This document shows positions 25,164 to 32,240 of a DNA stretch of 35,178 nt, piece by piece. The translations under genes and the position numbers were made by a program. The first letter of the stretch is position 1. Every line of letters begins with the position of its first letter. Under the pieces are notes generated by a model. The model was not told the DNA's origin and searched no databases. It was given only the letters and a program-made list of their open reading frames with translations. The DNA lies in contig CAIYSL010000098.1 in assembly GCA_903928915.1 (NCBI GenBank), forward strand, positions 1 through 35,178, written 5' to 3'. The DNA is from an uncultured Syntrophobacterales bacterium. GTDB lineage: Bacteria; Desulfobacterota; Syntrophia; Syntrophales; UBA5619.

Positions 25164-26168
25164 ATGAATAACGTCCTGATTACCGGCGCCACCGGTTTCA
25201 TCGGCAGACACCTGGTTGCGGCCGCCGTGAAGAACAGCATCGGCGTCCGCGCCCTGGTCAGACCGGGAAACCCGGCGATACCCGCGCTGAAGCGAAGCGG
25301 CGTGGAGGTGATGACCGGCGACGTGATGGATTACCACTGCCTGCGCGCTGCCGCCGAGGGGGTGGATACGATATTCCATCTCGCCGCCACGGTAACCGAC
25401 TGGGCTCCGAAAACGGCCTACGCGGTAAACACCGCGGGAACGGATAACGCGTGCAGAGCGGGCGTCGCCGCCCGGGTGCGCCGCTTCGTGCTGGTGAGCA
25501 CCAACGACGTTTTCGGACGCGGAGAGGACCGGATCATCGACGAGTCGTGCCCGCTCGGCGCATATCACGAGCCCTATCCGGACACGAAGCGGGACGCCAC
25601 GCGGAGCTGCTGGGAGTACCACCGCAGGTTCGCTCTCCCCGTGACGATGGCCTTCCCCTGCTGGGTATACGGCGCGGGCGATACCTCGTTCGTGCCGCCG
25701 CTCGCCGATGCCATTTACCGCCGGCGCATGCTTTTCTGGCGGAGATGCGCCCTGCTCTGGCCGACATACATCGACAATCTCATCGACCTGCTCATGCGCA
25801 TCGCCGAGGACGGCAGGGCCGTGGGAAACGGATATCTGGTCCACGACGGCGAGGCGACGACGCTCCAGGAGTTCTGCGCGCAGATCGCCGAGGCGCTCGG
25901 GGTTCCGCCTGCAACCGCGCACATACCCTATCCGGCTGCGTATGCTGGCGCGCTGCTGCTGGAGCTCCTCTGGGGGGTGCGGCGCAAAGAAACCAGACCG
26001 CCGCTGACTACCTATGCCGTCAAGAACCTCGGCTCACGGCTCCGGTTCTCGATCGGGAAGGCGGAACGGGAGCTCGGCTGGAGACCGCGCATACCGCACC
26101 CGGAAGGAATGAAGCGCACGATGGAATGGCTGAAGAATGCCGATAGCGCCGCCCTGAAAACCAAGTAG
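25164..26168 (+). CDS. NAD(P)-dependent epimerase/dehydratase-type extended SDR
   Basis: A 334-residue extended short-chain dehydrogenase. The Rossmann motif G8-ATG-FIG14 opens the protein. FHLAATV (71-77), the substrate Ser/Thr pair S112-T113 (VLVSTNDVFG) and the catalytic Y138-PDT-K142 are in place. The C-terminal half (VYGAGDTSFVPPLADAIYRRR, YIDNLIDLL) resembles 3-beta-hydroxysteroid-dehydrogenase/ketoreductase relatives more than sugar epimerases. The neighbours are lipid genes, so reduction of a ketone on a lipid chain (3-oxo-sphinganine or ceramide, as for CerR of Caulobacter) is a reasonable guess; sequence alone does not prove it. The start is the ATG at 25164, a few bases after GAGGTGA. 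It leads an operon with the DegV- and FakA-like genes (52 bases, then an 11-nt overlap). Confidence 0.85.
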   Translation: MNNVLITGATGFIGRHLVAAAVKNSIGVRALVRPGNPAIPALKRSGVEVMTGDVMDYHCLRAAAEGVDTIFHLAATVTDWAPKTAYAVNTAGTDNACRAGVAARVRRFVLVSTNDVFGRGEDRIIDESCPLGAYHEPYPDTKRDATRSCWEYHRRFALPVTMAFPCWVYGAGDTSFVPPLADAIYRRRMLFWRRCALLWPTYIDNLIDLLMRIAEDGRAVGNGYLVHDGEATTLQEFCAQIAEALGVPPATAHIPYPAAYAGALLLELLWGVRRKETRPPLTTYAVKNLGSRLRFSIGKAERELGWRPRIPHPEGMKRTMEWLKNADSAALKTK

Positions 26169-26220
26169 CCGGCCCCCCCGGGGGAGCGACAGGAAAGAGG
26201 CAGTGCTGAAGGGGAGAGAA

Positions 26221-27117
26221 ATGGTCCTGGTCGCCAGTTCGGTATTGCAGCTGAGCAGTGAACGAATCAGAGAGCTGAACATCCGGGTGGTCGAGTACCC
26301 CCTGTTCGTCAACGGGGAGCCCTATCCTGCCTCGATCCACATGTCCTGGGCGGACAAGCAGGCGCTACGGGAGATCATCAAGGAACAGCGCAACCGGGTC
26401 ACGACGGCGGGGCTGGGCCATGCGGAGCTGGTTCAGGCGTATCATTCCGCACCCCCGGGCAGAGTCGTTCACATGGAACAGTCCCTCACGGTGACCAGCG
26501 CCTCCGCGGAAATGATGAACCAGGTCGCGCGGGAGTACCCGCGCCTCGACCTCGTCCAGTTCGATACCCGCGCCATTGCCGCCGCATACTCCATCCAGGT
26601 GCTCGAGGCCGCCCGGGCCGTGCACAGGGGAATTGCGGACGATGCCTTGCTCGAATTCATTTCCACGAACCGCAGAAACACCGGACACCTCGGGGTGATC
26701 TACGACCTCTCGTTCCTGCACCGCTCCGGGAAGATCGGTTTCGCAAAGGCCCTGCTCGGTACCGCGTTTAACGTCATTCCCCTGCTGGGATCTTCGGGCG
26801 AACCGGGCAGGCTTACGTCCGTCGGGAGGGCGAAAACCGCCGTCCAGGCCAACAGCCTATTTCTGCGCCGGATCGCAGAGGAGATGAAGGCGAGACAGGG
26901 AAAGCGGATTTCTGCGCTGATCGCCTATTGCGGCGATCACGAAAAGGAGGCCCTGCACATGAAGGAGCTGCTCCAAGACATGCGGTGGGAGACAGGGCTC
27001 GCTGGCCGGCCTGTATCCGGGGCGGCGACTGTCGAGGTTCACTACACGAATCACAGCGCCATCCCCCACCAGGGGCCGGATTTTTATGACATCGGATATG
27101 TGATCTATGCAGACTGA
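26221..27117 (+). CDS. DegV family protein (FakB-like fatty-acid-binding subunit)
   Basis: A 298-residue DegV-fold protein. These proteins hold a fatty acid in a deep tunnel and, as FakB, present it to the kinase FakA. Recognisable blocks are the N-terminal strand VLVASSVLQLS, VEYPLFVNGE, the VTTAGLGHAE loop in place of the usual T-S-Q-P-S, the SLTVTSASAEMM region, and the late YDLSFLHRSGKIG followed by GRLTSVGRAKTAV. Several of the loops that bind the carboxylate are diverged from FakB of Firmicutes, so ligand preference may differ. The ATG at 26221 has a GGGGAGAG box; a GTG at 26203 would add six residues. It overlaps the FakA-like gene by 11 nt, which strongly supports a working pair. Confidence 0.82.
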   Translation: MVLVASSVLQLSSERIRELNIRVVEYPLFVNGEPYPASIHMSWADKQALREIIKEQRNRVTTAGLGHAELVQAYHSAPPGRVVHMEQSLTVTSASAEMMNQVAREYPRLDLVQFDTRAIAAAYSIQVLEAARAVHRGIADDALLEFISTNRRNTGHLGVIYDLSFLHRSGKIGFAKALLGTAFNVIPLLGSSGEPGRLTSVGRAKTAVQANSLFLRRIAEEMKARQGKRISALIAYCGDHEKEALHMKELLQDMRWETGLAGRPVSGAATVEVHYTNHSAIPHQGPDFYDIGYVIYAD

Positions 27118-28705
27118 CTCCCTCGGCTGCGGCGAACTCAAAGTTCTGCTGCTCTCGGCGTTCGCCTACCTGGAAAAGAATTGCCGCATCCTGGACAACC
27201 TGAATGTGTTTCCCGTGCCCGATGGCGATACCGGGGTAAACATGGTCTCGACCCTCAAATCGGGCATTGCGTCGATCGAACGGGCGGGCCATTCCTCGAT
27301 CGCAGCCCTTTTGGCGGATTTGGACAGACAGTGCACCGCCAACAGCAGAGGCAATTCGGGATTCATCCTGGCCCGCTTTTTCCACGGGTTTGCCGAATCG
27401 ATCGGAGCGCACTCCGCCATAACGGCGGCGGTCATCACCCGGGCCTTTGCGAACGGCGCATATCTGGCCAAGACCTCCCTGTACGCGCCCCGAGAGGGGA
27501 CCATGATTACGATCATCGCCGCGGTCGTTGCGGGGATGTCGGCCACCGCATCTCCGGACATCCTGCCCGTCTTGCAGCGAGGTCTCGCCGCGGCGCGGGA
27601 ACGGCTGAAGGAAACGCCGAAGCTGCTTCCGGCCCTGGCACGGGCGGGCGTTGTCGACTCCGGGGCGCTGGGCTTCATCTTTCTCCTGGAAGGGATGGTG
27701 CGGGGCCTCGGTGGCCGGGACGACCGTCAGGAGCGGGAGTTCGACTACCGGTTTCCGCCCGACCCCGCGATGCCCGATGGCGCCGTAGCCGCTGTTGCGT
27801 ACCGGTACTGCACGGAACTGACGGCGGTATGCGGCTCCTCCCCCCCCGTGCCTGCACTGCAATCCTTCCTGGCAGAGCGGGGCGACAGTATCGCGGTCCT
27901 GGTGGACGCGGGGCTGATCAAGGTTCACGTCCACACCGATACCCCCGACGATATCATCGCGGAAATGGAGAAATTCGGCCCCCTGGTAAGAACGAAAATC
28001 GAGGACATGCGGGAACAGACGGCCCGGACGCTCAAAGCGATGAGCCGGCACAGGGATGCAACGGTACTGGCCATCATCCCCGGGGCGGGGTTTGCGGCGA
28101 TCTACCGGGAATTCGGGGTGCACCATTTCCTGACCTACGCGGACACTCTTCCCTCCTGTGCGGAAATCCTGACTGCGCTGGCGAGAATCGATTCCGAGAG
28201 GATCATCGTCCTTCCCAACGAACGCACCCTGCTGCCGGCGGTCATGCTGGCCAGGGACCAGACGGAGAAAGAAATCACCATTCTGCCCACGCAGAACGTC
28301 ATCCAGGGCATTACCGCCCTGTACGGCTTCAGCGACGGGGATTCTCCGGATGCCAACATCCGGAACATGGCCGCTGCGCTCGAATACGCCGTCTGCGTCA
28401 CCCTATCCCGCGGTTTTCGAGACGCACCGTCCGGGAATGCAGCCATAACGGAAAACGGCTACATTGCCGCTGCCGGGGATGATATCCTCTCCGCCTCCGC
28501 CGACCTCGCCGACGCCTTTGCCGGCGCGCTCGAAAAAGTCGACCTTTCCGGCAAGGAGCGGATCACCCTGTACTACAATGAAGAGGTCAGCGGAGAGATG
28601 GTATCCCGGCTCACCGCCGTCGTGCAGGGCTTCGGTCAGGGGATACAGGTCGAGAGCTACTACGGCGGGCAGAAGAGGTTCCTCCTGATCGTTTCGGTCG
28701 AGTAG
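27107..28705 (+). CDS. FakA-like fatty acid kinase (DAK2 domain, YloV family)
   Basis: A 532-residue kinase. The N-terminal DAK2 domain (about 10-200) contains the nucleotide/metal loop F-P-V-P-D-G-D-T-G with D39 and D41, equivalent to D38/D40 of Staphylococcus FakA, and the ANSRGNSGFILAR loop. A linker and a C-terminal DegV-like domain (from about 310; ATVLAIIPGAGFAAIYREF, NVIQGITALYGF) complete the YloV/FakA layout at the usual length. It would transfer phosphate from ATP to fatty acid bound by the FakB-like protein, giving acyl-phosphate. Acyl-phosphate is the donor for PlsY-type acyltransferases, and a PlsY homologue is encoded in convergence with a gap of one base. Translation is probably coupled to the preceding gene, since the ribosome site is poor. 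Confidence 0.85.
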   Translation: MQTDSLGCGELKVLLLSAFAYLEKNCRILDNLNVFPVPDGDTGVNMVSTLKSGIASIERAGHSSIAALLADLDRQCTANSRGNSGFILARFFHGFAESIGAHSAITAAVITRAFANGAYLAKTSLYAPREGTMITIIAAVVAGMSATASPDILPVLQRGLAAARERLKETPKLLPALARAGVVDSGALGFIFLLEGMVRGLGGRDDRQEREFDYRFPPDPAMPDGAVAAVAYRYCTELTAVCGSSPPVPALQSFLAERGDSIAVLVDAGLIKVHVHTDTPDDIIAEMEKFGPLVRTKIEDMREQTARTLKAMSRHRDATVLAIIPGAGFAAIYREFGVHHFLTYADTLPSCAEILTALARIDSERIIVLPNERTLLPAVMLARDQTEKEITILPTQNVIQGITALYGFSDGDSPDANIRNMAAALEYAVCVTLSRGFRDAPSGNAAITENGYIAAAGDDILSASADLADAFAGALEKVDLSGKERITLYYNEEVSGEMVSRLTAVVQGFGQGIQVESYYGGQKRFLLIVSVE

Positions 28706-28706
28706 T

Positions 28707-29489
28707 TCAATCATCTTCGCCCATACGGATGTCCCTGCCGGGGTTCCGGTACTGCGACTCGCGCGGGTACATTTCATACAATCCCCGCAACAGGATCGCC
28801 CTCCCGGGACCGATCCCCCGCCTCAGGTCCTCGCTCAGTCCGCATCCGTACAGCCGCCGCAGAAAATATAGGGCTGCCCAGACCCAGCTGTACCAGAACA
28901 GCGGCCAGGTGTCCGTGATCGCGGGCGGGAAGAGGTCCGAACATTTCCAGCCGAATCCCCCCCAGGGAACGTACAGGTCGAGCAGCCACAACAGGCCCTG
29001 GAGCGGGATGATGGCGATCATGATCAGATTTCCCCGCTTCAGCCGCTTATTGGCGTTCTGCGGGAATAGCGTCAGCAGGAGCAGGGTATGGACTGCGACC
29101 CAGAACCAGGGTCCGAAAAACAGCATCGCGCCCGAGGCGGTCGAAAGCCCCTTTCCGCCTTTGAAGTTGAGCCACACCGGGAAATCATGCCCGGCCTTGA
29201 CGAGTACCGTCAGGAACAGCAGTTGCCAGAGGTCGTCCCGGAAATTCCATCCCCCGAGGCCGTATGCCGCCAGCATGGCCGCCACGGGCTTTGCCATGTC
29301 GAGCACTGTTGCCAGGATGCCGGCCACCGGCCCTGCCGTGAGATAGGCATTGCTTCCGCCCACATGGCCCGTTCCCTCGTCCTTGAGTCTTTTCCCGGGG
29401 GCCAGCAGGCCGGTCAGCATCTGGGAAAAAGGGATGCTGCCGATCAGATAACTCGCCGCATAAAGGCCCAGGATATGCAATTGATCCAT
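28707..29489 (-). CDS. PlsY-family acyltransferase paralogue, divergent and C-terminally extended
   Basis: A 260-residue membrane protein of the acyl-phosphate:glycerol-3-phosphate acyltransferase family. Motif 1 is G17-S-I-P20. Motif 3 (G100-H-D-F-P and F-K-G-G-K-G-L-S-T, 109-117) is well kept. Motif 2, usually G-S-G-N-x-G-A-T-N, reads G-T-G-H-V-G-G-S-N (39-47), with N-to-H and A-T to G-S changes at the phosphate/acceptor site. The protein is about 50 residues longer than ordinary PlsY. The extra C-terminus (LYFLRRLYGCGLSEDLRRG onwards) is hydrophilic and basic/acidic. It starts 13 bases after the stop of the SPT-like gene, so the two are an operon. It may acylate something other than glycerol-3-phosphate. 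Whether another, canonical PlsY exists in the genome cannot be seen. Confidence 0.83.
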   Translation of the reverse strand: MDQLHILGLYAASYLIGSIPFSQMLTGLLAPGKRLKDEGTGHVGGSNAYLTAGPVAGILATVLDMAKPVAAMLAAYGLGGWNFRDDLWQLLFLTVLVKAGHDFPVWLNFKGGKGLSTASGAMLFFGPWFWVAVHTLLLLTLFPQNANKRLKRGNLIMIAIIPLQGLLWLLDLYVPWGGFGWKCSDLFPPAITDTWPLFWYSWVWAALYFLRRLYGCGLSEDLRRGIGPGRAILLRGLYEMYPRESQYRNPGRDIRMGEDD

Positions 29490-29502
29490 CGGGGTTTCCC
29501 GC

Positions 29503-30690
29503 TCATCGCTCGATGATCCCCAGCAGCCTGCCGCACTTCGCGAAAGCGGCCAGAACGGCGTCGAGGTCCCGGTCGGTGTGGCCCGCACCGTAGCTCGTCC
29601 GGATCAGCGCCCGGTCCCGGGGGACGGCCGGGTAGATGACCGGCGTCGTGAAGATCCCTTCATCGCGGAGAAGTTTCCAGAGCAGGACGCTCATCTCGTC
29701 GCCGCCGATGTGGATCGGGATGATCGGCGTCCGGGAGGCGCCCGTGTCGTAGCCCATCGCCTGGTAACCCGTCCGCATCTTGGCCGTGACCTCCCAGAGG
29801 CGCCTGCGGAGTTCGGGCTGGCGCACGACGACCTCCAGGGCGGCCAGCACGGAGGCGACCGAAGCCGGCGTCGCCGCGGCGCTGAAGATCAGACTCCGGG
29901 CATGGTGCTTGATGTAGGAGATGACCTTCCGGTCGCCGGCGACGAAACCGCCGGTGGATGCGAAGGTCTTGCTGAAGGTGCCCATGATGAGATCGACCTC
30001 CCGTTCGAGGCCGAAGTGCTCGGCGGTGCCGCGGCCGTGCTCGCCGAGGACGCCGATCCCGTGGGCGTCGTCGACCATCAGCCGGGCGCCGTATTTCCTG
30101 GCCAGCGGCACGATGCCCGGCAGGTTTGCGATGTCGCCTTCCATGCTGAAGACGCCGTCGACGACGATCAGTTTGCCGGCGTCCGGGTTGAGCGAGGCGA
30201 GGACCCGTTCGAGGTCTTCCAGATCGTCATGGGCGAATTTGTGGACGTCGGCAAAGGCGAGGCGGCAGGCGTCGCTGATGGAGGCATGGACCAGCCGGTC
30301 GGCGATGACGGCGTCGCCCGCTCCGCAAAGCGCCGCGATGATGCCCAGATTCGCCTGCATCCCCGTGCTGAAGGTGAGCGCGGCCTCCCTCCGCAGGAAC
30401 CGCGCCAGCCGCTCCTCGAGTTCTTCGTGGAGGTCGATCGTGCCGGTCAGGAGCCGCGAGCCGCACGTCCCGGCCCCGTAACGGTCGATGGCCTTTGCGG
30501 CCGCTTCCTTCACCTGGGGGTGGTCGGCCAGCCCGAGGTAGTTGTTCGAACCGACCATGATCATCGACCGGCCCTTTACCGTAACCCGGTTCCCCCTGGC
30601 CTCCTGGATGGGGGTGAAGTAGGGATACAGGTCAGCCGCCTGATGCTCCTCTGCCCGGGTAAATTCCCCGCATTTGCCAAAAAGATCCAT
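29503..30690 (-). CDS. spt: alpha-oxoamine synthase, probable serine palmitoyltransferase
   Basis: A 395-residue PLP enzyme of the KBL/BioF/SPT family. Key residues: H135 (DRLVHAS) that stacks on PLP, D207 and H210 (MVDDAHGIG), and the Schiff-base lysine K241 in G-T-F-S-K. Several stretches look more like bacterial SPT, in particular the Bacteroidetes enzymes, than like KBL or BioF: YPYFTPI, GSNNYLGLADHP, YGAGTCGSRLLTGTIDLHEELE, VDGVFSMEGDIANLPGIV and ARSLIFSAAATPAS. SPT condenses serine with an acyl thioester to give 3-oxo-sphinganine, the first step of sphingolipid synthesis. The start at 30690 gives the usual length and follows GGAGG. BioF is less likely because no biotin genes are nearby, and KBL is less likely because no threonine dehydrogenase is adjacent. 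The PlsY-like gene follows in the same operon. Confidence 0.8.
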   Translation of the reverse strand: MDLFGKCGEFTRAEEHQAADLYPYFTPIQEARGNRVTVKGRSMIMVGSNNYLGLADHPQVKEAAAKAIDRYGAGTCGSRLLTGTIDLHEELEERLARFLRREAALTFSTGMQANLGIIAALCGAGDAVIADRLVHASISDACRLAFADVHKFAHDDLEDLERVLASLNPDAGKLIVVDGVFSMEGDIANLPGIVPLARKYGARLMVDDAHGIGVLGEHGRGTAEHFGLEREVDLIMGTFSKTFASTGGFVAGDRKVISYIKHHARSLIFSAAATPASVASVLAALEVVVRQPELRRRLWEVTAKMRTGYQAMGYDTGASRTPIIPIHIGGDEMSVLLWKLLRDEGIFTTPVIYPAVPRDRALIRTSYGAGHTDRDLDAVLAAFAKCGRLLGIIER

Positions 30691-31014
30691 GCCGCCTGCC
30701 TCCGGCTCCTTTCGTCGGGCAGTAGTCGGTTCTGCCACCCGGCCCTCCCGACGGAGCCACCGCCGGAGTCGACCGCAGCCGACATGCTGCCGTCCGATAC
30801 TACTGTGCGCCGGCCCAAAACGGCAAGCCTTTTTCACGCCCCCGCCCGCACGGAGATTCCGCCCGGCCCCCCTCGCCCCGGCCTGCGGAGCCACGCCAGG
30901 CTTCCGGTGGAATCCTGCGCATCCGACCGGCCGCGGTGCCGATTCCCCTTCAGCCCACCCGAGAGGCGCGGCTTGCCGCTCTGTTCCGACCGAGGTTCGC
31001 CGCGGCGCCCGGCA

Positions 31015-31031
31015 ACCGGTCCCGGACCGGT
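31015..31031. promoter_or_regulatory. 17-nt perfect palindrome upstream of the K+ channel gene
   Basis: ACCGGTCC-C-GGACCGGT has 8-bp arms around one base and sits 15 bases before the candidate -35 box of the channel gene. This is a typical place for an operator. The regulator is unknown. Confidence 0.35.
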
Positions 31032-31046
31032 AGCGGTGCGTTATTC

Positions 31047-31076
31047 TTGTTTCTCCCCCTCCGGTTTTATGCTATA
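31047..31076 (+). promoter_or_regulatory. weak candidate promoter of the K+ channel gene
   Basis: TTGTTT (31047-31052), 18 bases, GCTATA (31071-31076). This is a local AT-rich island in GC-rich sequence about 115 bases before the ATG at 31189. The match to consensus is modest. Confidence 0.3.
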
Positions 31077-31188
31077 GCCCTACCGGGTATGGGTTGACTG
31101 CTGTGGCCACGCCGGGGAAAGACGGCGACGGAAGAACGGGTACCACCCGGACATACCAGGAAACTACCGGTAACCGCGACACAAGAAC

Positions 31189-32214
31189 ATGATCAGCCTC
31201 TCTGAGATGCACAAGCGCCTGGCGAGCGTCACCGGGCTCCTCCTCTTCTCGCTCCTGGCCGGGACCGCGGGCTACACCCTGATCGAAGGCTGGCCCCCCT
31301 TCGACGCCTTCTACATGACGGTGATCACGCTGGCGACCATCGGCTACGGCGAGACGAACCCCCTCAGCCAGGCGGGCCGTTGGTTCACCCTGTTTCTCAT
31401 CCTGGGCGGCGTCAGCATCGTCGCCTACACCTTTTCGACGCTCACCTCCATCATCGTGGAGGGACAGCTGTCTCTGGTGCTCAAGAGGAGGCGTATGGAG
31501 AACGAAATCGCGAAGCTCTCGGGTCACTACATCGTCTGCGGCATGAGCCATTCCGCCCAGGTAATCATGGAGGAACTGGGCAAGACCGGGCGGACATTCG
31601 TCGTGGTCGATCAGGACCGGGGGACGGTCGAAAGGCTCATCGCCGACGGGTTCAAGGTAGTCGAAGGCGACGCAACGGAGGAGGAGACCCTGAAACGCGC
31701 CGGCGTGATGAAGGCCGCCGGCGTGTTCGCCGTGCTCTCCTCCGACCAGTACAACGCGTTTTTGGCGCTGACTGCCAAGGGGCTCAACCCGCAGGTCCGC
31801 GTCGTCAGCACGCAGCGCGAACTGGCGGTACGCCAGCAGCTCTTGCGGAGCGGCGCCGACAACGTCGTCAATCCGCAGTACATCGGCGGGCTGCGCATGG
31901 TTTCCGAGATGGTTCGCCCGGCCACGGTCGGCTTCCTGGATTCGATGATGCGGGAACGGGACAGCGTCGTGCGGTTCGACGAGGTCGCCATCCCGGAAGG
32001 ATCTCCCCTCGTAGGACGGCCGATCAGCGACGTGAAAGGGGCCGAAGGCCGCGCCCCGCTCCTGGTAGCGGTGCTCGAACAGGAGACCGGGCGCTACCTC
32101 ATCAACCCGGACTCCGGTCGTCCGATCAAACCGGGCGACCGGCTCGTCATGATCGGAGAAGCGGCGAAGCTCTTCGAACTCAGGAACCGCATCGAATCCG
32201 CCCCACCGACCTGA
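31189..32214 (+). CDS. potassium channel with RCK/TrkA domain (MthK/Kch type)
   Basis: A 341-residue two-helix K+ channel subunit. Membrane helices are at about 12-30 and 64-88. The pore helix and the selectivity filter T50-I-G-Y-G54 lie between them. From residue 112 a TrkA-N Rossmann domain begins (HYIVCGMSHSAQVIMEEL), with the acidic end of beta-2 at VVVDQD. A TrkA-C/RCK-C domain covers about 255-335. The family forms tetramers gated by an octameric ring that senses nucleotide or Ca2+. The first glycine-rich turn is C-G-M-S-H-S rather than G-x-G-x-x-G, which may alter nucleotide binding. The ribosome site is weak; M7 (31207) is another possible start. It appears to be a single-gene unit, converging with the cyclase-like gene. 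Confidence 0.9.
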   Translation: MISLSEMHKRLASVTGLLLFSLLAGTAGYTLIEGWPPFDAFYMTVITLATIGYGETNPLSQAGRWFTLFLILGGVSIVAYTFSTLTSIIVEGQLSLVLKRRRMENEIAKLSGHYIVCGMSHSAQVIMEELGKTGRTFVVVDQDRGTVERLIADGFKVVEGDATEEETLKRAGVMKAAGVFAVLSSDQYNAFLALTAKGLNPQVRVVSTQRELAVRQQLLRSGADNVVNPQYIGGLRMVSEMVRPATVGFLDSMMRERDSVVRFDEVAIPEGSPLVGRPISDVKGAEGRAPLLVAVLEQETGRYLINPDSGRPIKPGDRLVMIGEAAKLFELRNRIESAPPT

Positions 32215-32240
32215 ACCCGTCCGGCCGCCCTCCGGGGACC

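Larger units (their letters stand above)
30691..31188. other. 498-bp divergent gap, no convincing gene
   Basis: The gap lies between the SPT-like gene (minus) and the K+ channel gene (plus). The readable frames here lack ribosome sites and recognisable proteins. It contains a 17-nt palindrome (31015-31031) and a weak plus-strand promoter just after it. I see no promoter for the SPT operon in the GC-rich part near 30700-30900. Confidence 0.5.
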
